From Gammaproteobacteria bacterium (GTDB lineage: Bacteria; Pseudomonadota; Gammaproteobacteria; SZUA-229), in the NCBI GenBank assembly GCA_029287435.1, contig JARFRD010000025.1:1-40079 (forward strand): a stretch of DNA of 40,079 nucleotides, in the 5' to 3' direction. A program made the translations under genes and the position numbers. Below, in pieces: positions 7,482-16,244 of the stretch. The notes under the pieces are model-generated. The model did not search any database. It was not told where the DNA came from and saw nothing but the letters and a program-made list of their open reading frames with translations. Position 1 is the stretch's first letter. Each line of letters begins with the position of its first letter.

Positions 7482-9692
7482 TTAAACGGGCTGCAGGTTG
7501 GCATAAGCCATAACCAGCCATTTTGTTCCGGCATATTCAAAGTTCACCTGTACCCGGGCATGCGCACCGCTACCCTCGACATTTAGCACGGTACCCTCAC
7601 CAAACTTGGCATGCATTACACGCATGCCAACACCAACACCATTAACCGGAGCAGCAGCTGTGGCCTGCGGCTGATAAACCGGCTGTGATACCGACGGCTT
7701 CGATCGTATTTCATTGAGCAAGTGTTCGGGGATTTCGCTGATAAAGCGTGATGGTGTAGGGTACATGTCCTGGCCATAGAGCCTGCGATGCTCAGCGGAT
7801 GTTAATACCAGCTGCTGTCTTGCACGCGTTATGCCGACGTAACAAAGCCTGCGTTCTTCCTCGAGTTTGCCTTCCTCGTCCAGTGAGCGCTGGCTCGGAA
7901 ATAAACCTTCTTCAAGACCAACAATGAAAACCAGCGGGAACTCGAGTCCTTTCGCACTGTGCAAGGTCATCAACTGTATGCAGTCTTCCCATTCCTTCGC
8001 CTGGCCTTCACCCGCTTCCAGTGCCGCATGCGTGAGGAATGCGGTGAGCTTGGCCATACCCGTGTACTCATCGCTATCTGCATCATAATCAAAACCACGC
8101 GCTGCTGTGACCAGTTCCTCGATGTTTTCCACGCGTGCTTCGGCTTTTTCTGACTTTTCTTTACTGTAATGCTCGATAAGACCACTGGCATGGATTACAT
8201 GTTCTACCTGTTCAAACAGGTCGAGCTCGGCTGAATCTTCTGACAAGCTATCAATCAGGCGTACAAAACCTGCTATCGCATTGGTTGCGCGTGCAGCGAG
8301 TTCCTTGCGATCAAGCAATGTGCGCGCGGCTTCCCACATCGAATAATTTTTCTGCTTCGCGACTTCGCGTATCTTTTCAACGCTGCGATCGCCTATGCCA
8401 CGCGTTGGCGTATTTACAACACGCTCAAACGAGGCATCATCGTTTCGGTTATCAATCAGGCGCAGGTAAGCGAGCGCATCTTTAATCTCGGCACGTTCGA
8501 AGAATCGCAAACCACCATAAACACGGTAAGGTATACCTTCACTGACCAGGCGCTCCTCGAATACACGTGACTGCGCGTTAGAGCGATACAGTATCGCGAT
8601 TTCCGAACGCGCATGGCCATTCTCAATCCACTGTTTCGCACGGTCGATGGCAAAGCGTGCTTCATCAAGCTCATTGAACGCGTTGTAAAAAAGTATCTGT
8701 TCGCCATCTTCGCCACTGGTCCAGAGCTTTTTACCCATGCGATCACTGTTGTGATCGATTAACGCATTCGCCGCGGAAAGGATGGTCGTTGTGGAACGGT
8801 AGTTTTGCTCCAATCGTACCAGCTCTGCATCTTTGAAATGTTTCTGGAACAGCTGAATGTTTTCAACGCGCGCACCACGCCAGGCATAAATCGCCTGGTC
8901 ATCATCGCCCACACTAAAGACTTTATTGTTGTTACCTGCGAGTAAACGAATCAATGCATTCTGTATAGTATTAGTATCCTGGAACACATGGACCAGCAGG
9001 TGTTTAAAGCGACTCTGATAATGCTCAAGCAGCGACTGGTTATCGCGCAATAATTCAAGTGTACGCAGCAGCAATTCAGCGAAGTCGATAACACCTGCGC
9101 GCTTGCAGGCTTCTTCGTAGGCCGTATAGATTCTTACCAGCTGCGTATAGATCGGGTTGCTTGAGGTGTCTACGTGCTGCGGTCTTTGACCTTCATCTTT
9201 ACGCGCGTTGATGAAGCCTTGTGCCTGTCGCGGCGGCCAGCGTGATTCATCAAGTTCCAGCGCCTTGAGCACACGTCTGATCAGGCGGTATTGATCATCA
9301 GAATCCAGTATCTGAAAGGTCTGAGGCAGACCGGCTTCTTTCCAGTGTGCGCGTAACAACCGATGTGACAGGCCATGGAAGGTGCCGACCCACATACCCG
9401 AAACGGGCATGCCCTGCAGTTTCTCAACACGGCCACGCATTTCTGCTGCCGCCTTGTTGGTAAAGGTCACGGCAAAGATATTGTAGGGCGATACGCCCTC
9501 GACCTGGCATAACCATGCAATACGATGCACCAGCACTCGCGTCTTGCCGCTGCCGGCGCCGGCCAGTACCAGCATATGCCCGGGTGGTGCGGTTACGGCT
9601 TCACGTTGTGCCTCGTTGAGGCCATCGAGAATATGCGAAACATCTGCATTTGCTGCTTCTTCGAAAGCCATATCAACGAGGTCATTACTCAT
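7482..9692 (-). CDS. uvrD: DNA helicase II UvrD with altered Walker B motif
   Basis: UvrD is a 3'-5' superfamily 1A helicase used in nucleotide excision and mismatch repair. Motifs run in order: AGAGSGKT (44-51), FTNKAAAEM, GDDDQAIYAWRGA, LEQNYRST, LHSAKGLEFP and EEERRLCYVGITRA. A C-terminal HAKFGEGTV domain matches UvrD rather than Rep. The length (736) is typical. The striking anomaly is motif II: the expected VDEFQDTN reads VHVFQDTN, so the Mg2+/ATP acidic pair is replaced by His235 and Val236. A little further on, the usual QYAW reads QNAL (residues 244-247). Each change needs one base relative to a typical codon. The rest of the protein looks fully conserved. It follows ubiB by 12 bases. 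Either the enzyme is catalytically impaired or these bases are sequence errors. Confidence 0.95.
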   Translation of the reverse strand: MSNDLVDMAFEEAANADVSHILDGLNEAQREAVTAPPGHMLVLAGAGSGKTRVLVHRIAWLCQVEGVSPYNIFAVTFTNKAAAEMRGRVEKLQGMPVSGMWVGTFHGLSHRLLRAHWKEAGLPQTFQILDSDDQYRLIRRVLKALELDESRWPPRQAQGFINARKDEGQRPQHVDTSSNPIYTQLVRIYTAYEEACKRAGVIDFAELLLRTLELLRDNQSLLEHYQSRFKHLLVHVFQDTNTIQNALIRLLAGNNNKVFSVGDDDQAIYAWRGARVENIQLFQKHFKDAELVRLEQNYRSTTTILSAANALIDHNSDRMGKKLWTSGEDGEQILFYNAFNELDEARFAIDRAKQWIENGHARSEIAILYRSNAQSRVFEERLVSEGIPYRVYGGLRFFERAEIKDALAYLRLIDNRNDDASFERVVNTPTRGIGDRSVEKIREVAKQKNYSMWEAARTLLDRKELAARATNAIAGFVRLIDSLSEDSAELDLFEQVEHVIHASGLIEHYSKEKSEKAEARVENIEELVTAARGFDYDADSDEYTGMAKLTAFLTHAALEAGEGQAKEWEDCIQLMTLHSAKGLEFPLVFIVGLEEGLFPSQRSLDEEGKLEEERRLCYVGITRARQQLVLTSAEHRRLYGQDMYPTPSRFISEIPEHLLNEIRSKPSVSQPVYQPQATAAAPVNGVGVGMRVMHAKFGEGTVLNVEGSGAHARVQVNFEYAGTKWLVMAYANLQPV

Positions 9693-9704
9693 AGTAAATA
9701 CACC

Positions 9705-11369
9705 TTAATCCTGTGTAGCTATCAGCAGCAAGGCAGCACCCAGCCCACCGGTTATCCAGGTAATTAAAGGTGCGCCTCCGTACAGTGTCGAAGGATAAAC
9801 ATCGAGGCCGTAGATAATTAATCCGGACATGACCAGGCCGGTACCAATGATTGTCAGTACGCTACGCTGGTTATTGCGCCTGAGCTCACCCCGTATCTTG
9901 TGAATCTCTCTCGTTAACCGCTCGACATCTTCACCTTCGGCAATGCGTTTGGTAGCAGCGTAGATCAGGCTTGGCATCTCGGGCAACTTCTCAACCAGGT
10001 GCGGCAGGTTGTCTTTGAGGCCATTCATCATGGAATTCACGCCAACCTGTTCTTCCATCCAGCGCTCGAGGAACGGCTTGGCCGTTTTCCATAAGTCGAG
10101 TTCCGGGTAGAGCTGTCTGCCCAGGCCCTCGATATTCAATAGCGTTTTCTGCAACAGTACCAGTTGCGGCTGCACTTCCATATTAAAGCGACGCGCCGTC
10201 TGGAACAGTCGCAGCAGTAGCTGCCCAAAAGAAATCTCGCTTAACGGCTTTTCAAATATGGGTTCACAAACACTCCTGATCGCGGACTCGAATTCATCGA
10301 CACGGGTACCAGCAGGAACCCAGCCTGACTCAACATGAAGTTTTGCAACCTTGTGGTAATCACGCTGAAAAAACGCAAGGAAGTTTTCAGCGAGGTAGCG
10401 CTTGTCGACGGTGTTGAGTGTACCCATGATGCCAAAATCGACCGCGATATATTTTGGATGCTCCGGGTCATTGATATCGACAAATATGTTGCCCGGATGC
10501 ATATCAGCATGAAAAAAATTGTGGCTGAATACCTGGGTAAAGAAGATCTCAACGCCGAGCTCCGCGAGGCGCTCCATGTTGGTATCTTTACGTTTCAGTT
10601 CATCGACATTACGAATAGGCACGCCATAGATGCGCTCCATAACCAGTACGTTTTTGCTGCAGTAGTCCCAGTACACTTCTGGCACGTACAGGCTGCTGGC
10701 GCCTTCAAAATTACGGCGTAACTGGCTGGCATTGGCAGCTTCACGTAGCAGGTCGAGCTCATCAATTATGGTCTTTTCATATTCGGCAACGACCTCTACC
10801 GGGCGCAGGCGTCGAGCCTGTGACGAATAGCGCGCAGCCAGTTCAGCAATGATGTAGAGCAGAGAAATATCACGCTTGATCACCGGCATCACATCGGGGC
10901 GCAGCACCTTGATGATGACCTCTTCGCCGCCTTTCAGCCTGGCGGCATGCACCTGTGCAATCGATGCAGAAGCCAGTGGATCCTGCTCGAACTCATCTAC
11001 TACATCATGTACTGGCTTACCAAATGCCTGTTCAATAATACGTTGTGCTACTACACCGGGAAATGCGGGCACTGCATCCTGTAATTTTTCCAGCTCATCA
11101 GCAACATCATCTGGCAGCAAATCACGCCTTGTCGATAACATCTGGCCAAACTTGGTGAAAATCGGCCCCAGGTCCTCAAGTGCTTTTCTGACTCTTACCG
11201 CCCTGGGTTCACGCTTACGTGGAAGCCAGTTAATCGGATTAAGATATATCAGAAAGCGGAATGGTCTGAACAGGTGAGTGGCAAAGACAATGTCATCCAG
11301 ACCATGACGCATCAAGACAAAATTGATACGTAGCAGCCTGAAAAACTCGTTGGGCCGTAGATAACGCAT
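9705..11369 (-). CDS. ubiB: Ubiquinone biosynthesis accessory kinase-like protein UbiB
   Basis: UbiB is an atypical ABC1/ADCK-family kinase-like ATPase needed for coenzyme Q synthesis, probably helping membrane-bound intermediates reach the Ubi enzymes. Family motifs are intact: KFGQMLSTRRDLLP (KxGQ), ASASIAQVHAARL (alanine-rich nucleotide loop), VIIKVLRP, LDLLREAANA, FFHADMHPGNIF and the DFG-like VDFGIMGTL. Two hydrophobic segments at the C terminus are the expected membrane anchor. The length of 554 matches the family (546 in E. coli). Its start overlaps the ubiJ stop by one base (TGATG), the usual ubiE-ubiJ-ubiB arrangement. uvrD follows 12 bases downstream. Confidence 0.97.
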   Translation of the reverse strand: MRYLRPNEFFRLLRINFVLMRHGLDDIVFATHLFRPFRFLIYLNPINWLPRKREPRAVRVRKALEDLGPIFTKFGQMLSTRRDLLPDDVADELEKLQDAVPAFPGVVAQRIIEQAFGKPVHDVVDEFEQDPLASASIAQVHAARLKGGEEVIIKVLRPDVMPVIKRDISLLYIIAELAARYSSQARRLRPVEVVAEYEKTIIDELDLLREAANASQLRRNFEGASSLYVPEVYWDYCSKNVLVMERIYGVPIRNVDELKRKDTNMERLAELGVEIFFTQVFSHNFFHADMHPGNIFVDINDPEHPKYIAVDFGIMGTLNTVDKRYLAENFLAFFQRDYHKVAKLHVESGWVPAGTRVDEFESAIRSVCEPIFEKPLSEISFGQLLLRLFQTARRFNMEVQPQLVLLQKTLLNIEGLGRQLYPELDLWKTAKPFLERWMEEQVGVNSMMNGLKDNLPHLVEKLPEMPSLIYAATKRIAEGEDVERLTREIHKIRGELRRNNQRSVLTIIGTGLVMSGLIIYGLDVYPSTLYGGAPLITWITGGLGAALLLIATQD

Positions 11370-11959
11370 CAGACAAGCGCACCCATGTACTGTTTGATTT
11401 TCGCTTCCAGCCGATCTGTATCATTGCGCAAGGCATCGACATCATCAAAAAATGCTTCCATTTCAGCACCGCTGACAACATCCCGACTTTCTTCCTGCAG
11501 GTATTCGCCAACATCATCCGTGAAGTTCTCTGCGGCAGAACGCCCCCAGGCTCTCAATCCGTTAAACACCTGCATCACATGGTGCGCAGCGACATCTCCC
11601 ACAATAGCGGCAAGCTGTTCTTCCCAGTCAATGTCCATCTCTGTAAGCAGCGCCCTGAACTGACGCCCAAGTCGGACATCGCCGCGTATTTCTATTTCCC
11701 GTGCAAACAACAAAGGAGCCGCATCCCGCTTGATGCCCAGTTTGAGCAGGGCAGCAGGCGTGCCACTGATCACCGTGTCCGGCTCAATGTCACAATCCGG
11801 CATGACATCGATACGCGACCCTTTGACAAAGAGATAGATGTTTTTATTAACGCCAAGAACTTCTATGCAAATCAATTTGCCATCAAAAGCCGCCAGCTTT
11901 TCCGGCGCTTCCGGGTCCAGCGCCAGGTAGTTATTGAACGCTTTTTCCAGTAGCAGCAT
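11369..11959 (-). CDS. ubiJ: Ubiquinone biosynthesis accessory factor UbiJ
   Basis: UbiJ carries an N-terminal SCP2 lipid-binding domain and helps organise the soluble Ubi complex that binds hydrophobic quinone intermediates. The 196-residue length (201 in E. coli), the start MLLLEKAFNNYLALDPEAPEKL missing only the usual leading variation (shown here in part: EKAFNNYLALDP), the segment GDVRLGRQFRALL, and a C-terminal acidic helical tail all fit. Position between ubiE and ubiB settles the assignment. It is joined to ubiB by a one-base stop/start overlap. The 138-base gap to ubiE is larger than elsewhere in the run, so a separate promoter here is possible, though I could not identify one. Confidence 0.93.
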   Translation of the reverse strand: MLLLEKAFNNYLALDPEAPEKLAAFDGKLICIEVLGVNKNIYLFVKGSRIDVMPDCDIEPDTVISGTPAALLKLGIKRDAAPLLFAREIEIRGDVRLGRQFRALLTEMDIDWEEQLAAIVGDVAAHHVMQVFNGLRAWGRSAAENFTDDVGEYLQEESRDVVSGAEMEAFFDDVDALRNDTDRLEAKIKQYMGALV

Positions 11960-12097
11960 TTATATCTGCCTGCTATCAACTAAATAAGGTTTTTTGTTTG
12001 ACAACAAGGCGCATTGATTTTGAGTAGCGCCATGTATATGTAATTCACGAGGACACGCAGAAATTAACGCAACACCGTTATCGAACAAAAAGATCAT

Positions 12098-12844
12098 TTA
12101 GAGTTTGAACCCTTTATGCAAGGCAACAATGCCGCCGGACATATTGTGATAACTACAACGCTCAAAGCCTGCATCCTGCATCATCTGTTTGAGTGTATCC
12201 TGTGAAGGGTGCATACGAATGGATTCTGCAAGGTAGCGATAACTCGCTTCATCGTTAGCGATGACCTTGCCCATGGCAGGCAAGACATTGAAGGAATAAA
12301 AATCGTATAGCTTGTTAAGGCCGGGAACGACAGGCTTTGAAAACTCAAGCACGAGCAAACGACCACCCGGTTTCAATACCCGGTACATCGAGGACAGCGC
12401 CCTGTCCTGGTGTGTGACGTTACGCAAACCAAACGCGATGGTTATGCAATCGAAGCTGTTATCTTCAAACGGCAGGTCTTCGGCATTGGCCTCAACGAAC
12501 TGAACGTTGCCGGCGACACCCTTATCCAGCAAGCGGCGCCTGCCCTGCTCGAGCATAGCCGCATTGATATCCGACATAACAATTTCACCGGTCGGGCCAA
12601 CCTGCTTTGACATCTCAATACTGAGGTCACCGGTACCACCGGCCACATCAAGTGCTCGCATACCTTTTTTCAGGCCGGTATGCTGCAGTGCAATTTTTTT
12701 CCAGATGCGATGGATACCGAACGACATGACGTCGTTCATCACATCGTATTTACCAGCAACAGAATTGAACACACCGGCAACCAGGCTCTCCTTCTTGTCT
12801 TCGTCAACCTGGGAATAACCAAAATGTGTTTTTTTGGCGCTCAT
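12098..12844 (-). CDS. ubiE: Ubiquinone/menaquinone C-methyltransferase UbiE
   Basis: UbiE is the SAM-dependent C-methyltransferase acting on the benzoquinol ring in ubiquinone synthesis, and on demethylmenaquinol where menaquinone is made. The protein begins with the family pattern THFGYSQV followed by [23 protein letters not shown]-binding motif I is [12 protein letters not shown], and later motifs include [12 protein letters not shown] and [16 protein letters not shown]. The length of 248 is standard (251 in E. coli). It follows the DUF971 gene by 3 bases on the minus strand, so it is probably co-transcribed from hslV or from further upstream. Confidence 0.97.
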   Translation of the reverse strand: MSAKKTHFGYSQVDEDKKESLVAGVFNSVAGKYDVMNDVMSFGIHRIWKKIALQHTGLKKGMRALDVAGGTGDLSIEMSKQVGPTGEIVMSDINAAMLEQGRRRLLDKGVAGNVQFVEANAEDLPFEDNSFDCITIAFGLRNVTHQDRALSSMYRVLKPGGRLLVLEFSKPVVPGLNKLYDFYSFNVLPAMGKVIANDEASYRYLAESIRMHPSQDTLKQMMQDAGFERCSYHNMSGGIVALHKGFKL

Positions 12845-12847
12845 GAT

Positions 12848-13207
12848 TTAGTCCGGTTTCTTGCGCTCGTGGCCAGCTTGCTTAACGCGTTCAAGGTAAT
12901 CCTGCCACTTGTTGTCATAGTCAGCTCCCAGTTCGTACAGGTATTCCCATGTATACAGGCCGGTATCGTGTTTATCATCAAATACCAGTTTAATCGCATA
13001 GTTGCCCTGGGGTTCGATCGCGGTAATGTTTACATCTTCTTTACCCAGTTGCAGGACCTCCTGCCCTGGACCATGGCCAGTGACTTCGGCGGATGGTGAA
13101 TACACCCGCAGGTACTCGCAGGGCAACTGAAAATTTTTGCCATCATCGAAATCAATTTCGAGGACACGGCTTTTCTGGTGCAGGCTGATATTGGTTGGTT
13201 TTGGCAT
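12848..13207 (-). CDS. DUF971 (GBBH-like N-terminal domain) protein
   Basis: A 119-residue protein made almost wholly of the small DUF971 domain, also found at the N terminus of gamma-butyrobetaine hydroxylases. Recognisable parts are VLEIDFDDGKNFQLPCEYLR, YSPSAEVTGHGPGQ, and GNYAIKLVFDDKHDTGLYTW with the YLYELG end. Its biochemical role is not established; iron-sulfur or metal handling has been suggested for related domains. I chose the ATG at 13207, whose product starts MPKPTNISLH like the family. A GTG 27 bases upstream (13234) would add nine residues of no evident conservation. The position between hslU and ubiE is a common gammaproteobacterial arrangement. Confidence 0.9.
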   Translation of the reverse strand: MPKPTNISLHQKSRVLEIDFDDGKNFQLPCEYLRVYSPSAEVTGHGPGQEVLQLGKEDVNITAIEPQGNYAIKLVFDDKHDTGLYTWEYLYELGADYDNKWQDYLERVKQAGHERKKPD

Positions 13208-13260
13208 AATTATTACTTGTCCGCTTTTATTCACTATTTCTGGCTTTATTACAGACCCTG

Positions 13261-14592
13261 TTACAGGATGTAGCGGCTCAGGTCTTCATCCTGGGCCAGT
13301 TCGCCAAGGCTGTTTTCAACATATTCCCTGTCAACGATCAGATTCTGCCCTGCCTTGTCGGGCGCATCAAATGATATCTCTTCGAGCAGGCGCTCTATTA
13401 CAGTATGCAGGCGTCGGGCACCGATGTTTTCCGAACGCTCATTTACATCAAATGCGACTTCGGCAACACGTTCGACACCATCACTGGTGAACTCGATATC
13501 AACGCCCTCGGTTTTCATTAATGCGCTGTACTGTGTGGTCAGGGAAGCGTCCGGTTCGGTCAGGATGCGCTTGAAATCGTCCGCATTCAATGCCGTAAAC
13601 TCGACACGTATTGGCAAGCGGCCCTGTAACTCCGGGATAAGATCTGACGGCTTGGATAGATGAAATGCACCGGACGCAATGAACAGGATATGATCGGTTT
13701 TGACCATACCGTACTTGGTGGTCACAGTGCAGCCTTCCACCAATGGCAGCAGGTCGCGTTGCACGCCTTCGCGGGACACATCGGCGCCGCCACCTGATTC
13801 AGCGCGCTTGGCCACCTTGTCGATTTCATCGATAAACACGATGCCATTCTGCTCAGCGTTTTCCAGCGCACGGCTTTTTATCTCTTCTTCCTTGATCAGT
13901 TTGGCCGCCTCTTCATCCAGCAGCAGCTTTTGTGCCTGGGCAACGCTCATTTTGCGCGTCTTTTTCTTGTCGCCAGACATATTCTGGAACATGCCCTGTA
14001 ACTGCGAAGTCATTTCTTCCATCCCGGGTGGCGCCATGATTTCGACACCCACGGGTTTCACCGTGACTTCGATTTCGATTTCCTTGTCATCGAGCTCCCC
14101 CTGGCGCAATTTGACGCGGAATTTCTGTCGTGTTGATGATTCCTGGTCAGACACGGGTTCACCGAAGCTGTCGCGTGGTGGTGGCAGCAACGCATCGAGA
14201 ATGCGCTCTTCAACGGCATCTTCAGCCAGGTGACGTACCTTTTCCATTTCCTGCTCACGCGTGGTTTTTATCGACATGTCGACAAGATCGCGTATGATCG
14301 AGTCAACTTCACGCCCAACATAGCCAACTTCGGTGAACTTTGTTGCCTCCACCTTGACGAACGGGGCTTTCGCCAGTTGTGCCAGGCGACGTGCGATTTC
14401 GGTTTTACCGACGCCGGTGGGTCCGATCATCAGGATATTTTTCGGTGTAATCTCGTTGCGCAGACTCTCTTCGATCTGCATACGGCGCCAGCGGTTACGC
14501 AGTGCAATCGCCACGGCACGCTTGGCCGCATCCTGGCCAACAATGTGTTTATCCAGTTCCTGGACAATTTCACGGGGTGTCATTTCAGACAT
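13261..14592 (-). CDS. hslU: HslU, ATPase subunit of the HslVU protease
   Basis: HslU is the AAA+ unfoldase that feeds proteins into the HslV peptidase in the cytoplasm. Walker A is GPTGVGKT at residues 57-64, the pore loop GYVGR follows in the [12 protein letters not shown] segment, and Walker B is IVFIDEID. The intermediate domain lies between them and is of the usual length. The total, 443 residues, equals the E. coli protein. The C terminus ends DEDLSRYIL, the tail that docks into HslV. It follows hslV by 21 bases. Transcription probably begins upstream of hslV, as in most proteobacteria. Confidence 0.98.
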   Translation of the reverse strand: MSEMTPREIVQELDKHIVGQDAAKRAVAIALRNRWRRMQIEESLRNEITPKNILMIGPTGVGKTEIARRLAQLAKAPFVKVEATKFTEVGYVGREVDSIIRDLVDMSIKTTREQEMEKVRHLAEDAVEERILDALLPPPRDSFGEPVSDQESSTRQKFRVKLRQGELDDKEIEIEVTVKPVGVEIMAPPGMEEMTSQLQGMFQNMSGDKKKTRKMSVAQAQKLLLDEEAAKLIKEEEIKSRALENAEQNGIVFIDEIDKVAKRAESGGGADVSREGVQRDLLPLVEGCTVTTKYGMVKTDHILFIASGAFHLSKPSDLIPELQGRLPIRVEFTALNADDFKRILTEPDASLTTQYSALMKTEGVDIEFTSDGVERVAEVAFDVNERSENIGARRLHTVIERLLEEISFDAPDKAGQNLIVDREYVENSLGELAQDEDLSRYIL

Positions 14593-14613
14593 AATTCAAG
14601 TTTCCTGGCTAAG

Positions 14614-15150
14614 CTATTCGATTTCTTCGACCGTCAGCGACTGGTTGGTGTAGATACAGATATCACCGGCAATCATCAGGCTTTTTTCGACAATATCGCG
14701 TGCAGACAATTCGGTATTATCGAATAAAGCGCGTGCAGCAGACTGGGCATAAGGGCCGCCAGAGCCGATCGCGATGAGGTCATCGACCGTATCGATCACA
14801 TCACCGGTGCCCGAGATCAGTAGCGAAGAGCCCTTGTCTGCAACGATCATCATGGCCTCGAGACGGCGCAGAGCCCGGTCTGTACGCCAGTCTTTGGCGA
14901 GCTCGACGGCAGCGCGTTTGAGCTGGCCGTTATGCTTTTCCAGCATACCTTCAAAGCGCTCAAGCAGGGTAAATGCATCTGCGGTAGCGCCGGCAAAGCC
15001 CGCGATCACCCTGTCCTGGTACAGTTTACGTACCTTGGTCGCATTACCTTTCATTACGGTATTACCTAGTGTGACCTGACCGTCACCGCCGACGACAACA
15101 TTATTGCCGCGACGCACCGTTACGATCGTGGTGCCATGGAAATTTTCCAC
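14614..15150 (-). CDS. hslV: HslV, proteolytic subunit of HslVU
   Basis: HslV is the threonine peptidase related to proteasome beta subunits. The N terminus [15 protein letters not shown] places the catalytic threonine at residue 7, exposed after propeptide removal, followed by the conserved GGDGQVTLG and the basic KVRKLY region. The length of 178 is normal. The start is GTG at 15150, supported by an AGGAG ribosome site seven bases upstream. I looked for a sigma-32 heat-shock promoter in the 82-base gap to yaaA and found only a poor match, so heat induction is not shown by the sequence. Confidence 0.97.
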   Translation of the reverse strand: MENFHGTTIVTVRRGNNVVVGGDGQVTLGNTVMKGNATKVRKLYQDRVIAGFAGATADAFTLLERFEGMLEKHNGQLKRAAVELAKDWRTDRALRRLEAMMIVADKGSSLLISGTGDVIDTVDDLIAIGSGGPYAQSAARALFDNTELSARDIVEKSLMIAGDICIYTNQSLTVEEIE

Positions 15151-15232
15151 GCTTATCTCCTGAATTTCTTTTTAAGCTCGGGGGGACGTGATTTTACACC
15201 GTTTAGCGCCGTGTTGCGGGCTCTGGCTGTAT

Positions 15233-16015
15233 TCAGGGTGAAGCTGGCTGCGCGCGCTCAAAGGTCCACTGCGTGTCATCCGAGAGCGCTTTGGAAAACT
15301 TGTAACCGCCCTGCTTGAATTTTTTCAGGTCAGCCGGTTTCTCGATTCGGTTGCGAATGATGTAATCAGCCATCATGCCGCGGGCGCGCTTGGCAAAGAG
15401 TGCCACCACGCGCGTCTTGCCGTCCCTGGTATCCTTGAAATTGATATTGAGCAGTTTGCCCTTGAGCATTTTAGGCTTCACCGACTTGAAGTATTCGTTG
15501 GAAGCCAGGTTCACCAGTGTTGGATCTTGCTGTTTCACCAGCTCCTTGTTCAACTTTTCGGTAATGCTCTCACCCCAGAACTGGTAAAGATTATCGCCGC
15601 GCGGGTTGTGTAATTTGGTCTTCATTTCCAGACGATACGGCTGAATCAGGTCGAGTGGACGCAGGCAGCCATACAGCCCGGAAAGAATGCGCAAGTGGTC
15701 CTGCGCATAGGCAAGATCATCGTCATCAAAATGTTCGACATCGATACCGCTATAAACATCACCCTTGAACGCATAAATGGCCTGTTTCGCGTTTTTTGTA
15801 TTGAACGGCGTATTAAAAGCCTTGTAACGATCAACGTTGAGTTCGGCAATATTCTCACTGATTGTCATCAAGGACTGCAGGTCTTTCTGCTTGATCTTGC
15901 GCAGTTCCTTAATCAGTATCTCTGAATCTTTGAGCGCAACAGGCTTGCTGTACTTGCGCGTTGGTGCCGGTATTTCAAAATCCTGGCCCTTGGAAGGGGA
16001 AAGCGTAATCAGCAT
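15233..16015 (-). CDS. yaaA: YaaA, peroxide stress / iron-limiting protein
   Basis: YaaA (DUF328, now UPF0246) lowers intracellular free iron during hydrogen peroxide stress and binds DNA; the exact chemistry is unclear. The family signature LSPSKGQDFE opens the protein. Further conserved pieces are YKAFNTPF, AIYAFKGDVY, LRILSGLYGCLRPLD, QPYRLEMKTKL, LVNLASNEYFKSV and VALFAKRARGMMADYII. The length of 260 matches the family. It lies between hslV and xerC in the slot that often holds another gene in this cluster. A palindromic repeat fills the gap between the xerC stop and this start. Confidence 0.96.
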   Translation of the reverse strand: MLITLSPSKGQDFEIPAPTRKYSKPVALKDSEILIKELRKIKQKDLQSLMTISENIAELNVDRYKAFNTPFNTKNAKQAIYAFKGDVYSGIDVEHFDDDDLAYAQDHLRILSGLYGCLRPLDLIQPYRLEMKTKLHNPRGDNLYQFWGESITEKLNKELVKQQDPTLVNLASNEYFKSVKPKMLKGKLLNINFKDTRDGKTRVVALFAKRARGMMADYIIRNRIEKPADLKKFKQGGYKFSKALSDDTQWTFERAQPASP

Positions 16016-16099
16016 AACAATCTAAACAAGTTAATGATGGTGTGATTATACCTGTTTCATACAAAAGACTTACTTACATGTTTTGGTGGTATTTTTTTT

Positions 16100-16241
16100 A
16101 CCGCGGAGGCGCAGAGTTGTTAATAATGTTGTCATTTCGACCGCAGGGAGAAATCTCCCCGGCGTTCTAATGCTGTTCAGGAGATCTCTCCCTGCGGTCG
16201 AGATGACAGAACACCTATAAAAAACTCTGCGCCTCTGCGGT
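16100..16241. repeat. Nested palindromic repeat, copy 2 (reverse orientation)
   Basis: Two inverted repeats are nested. The inner arms (16130-16158 and 16180-16208) match at 27 of 29 positions and begin TGTCATTTCGACCGCAGGG. The outer arms (16100-16118 and 16223-16241) match at 18 of 19 positions and read ACCGCGGAGGCGCAGAGTT on the left. The asymmetric loop, reverse-complemented, agrees with copy 3 at 19 of 21 positions, so this copy is inverted relative to copies 1 and 3. The element fills nearly all the gap between the yaaA start and the xerC stop, ending four bases before the latter. Confidence 0.9.
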
Positions 16242-16244
16242 TAA

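Noticed and set aside
12045-12090. Degenerate stretch resembling the outer periodic repeat (CACGAGGACACGCAG)
   Set aside because: The match is short and unpaired; not enough to call another copy.
15151-15232. Sigma-32 promoter for hslVU
   Set aside because: Only a partial -35-like CCTGAA and no convincing CCCCAT-type -10 at the right spacing.
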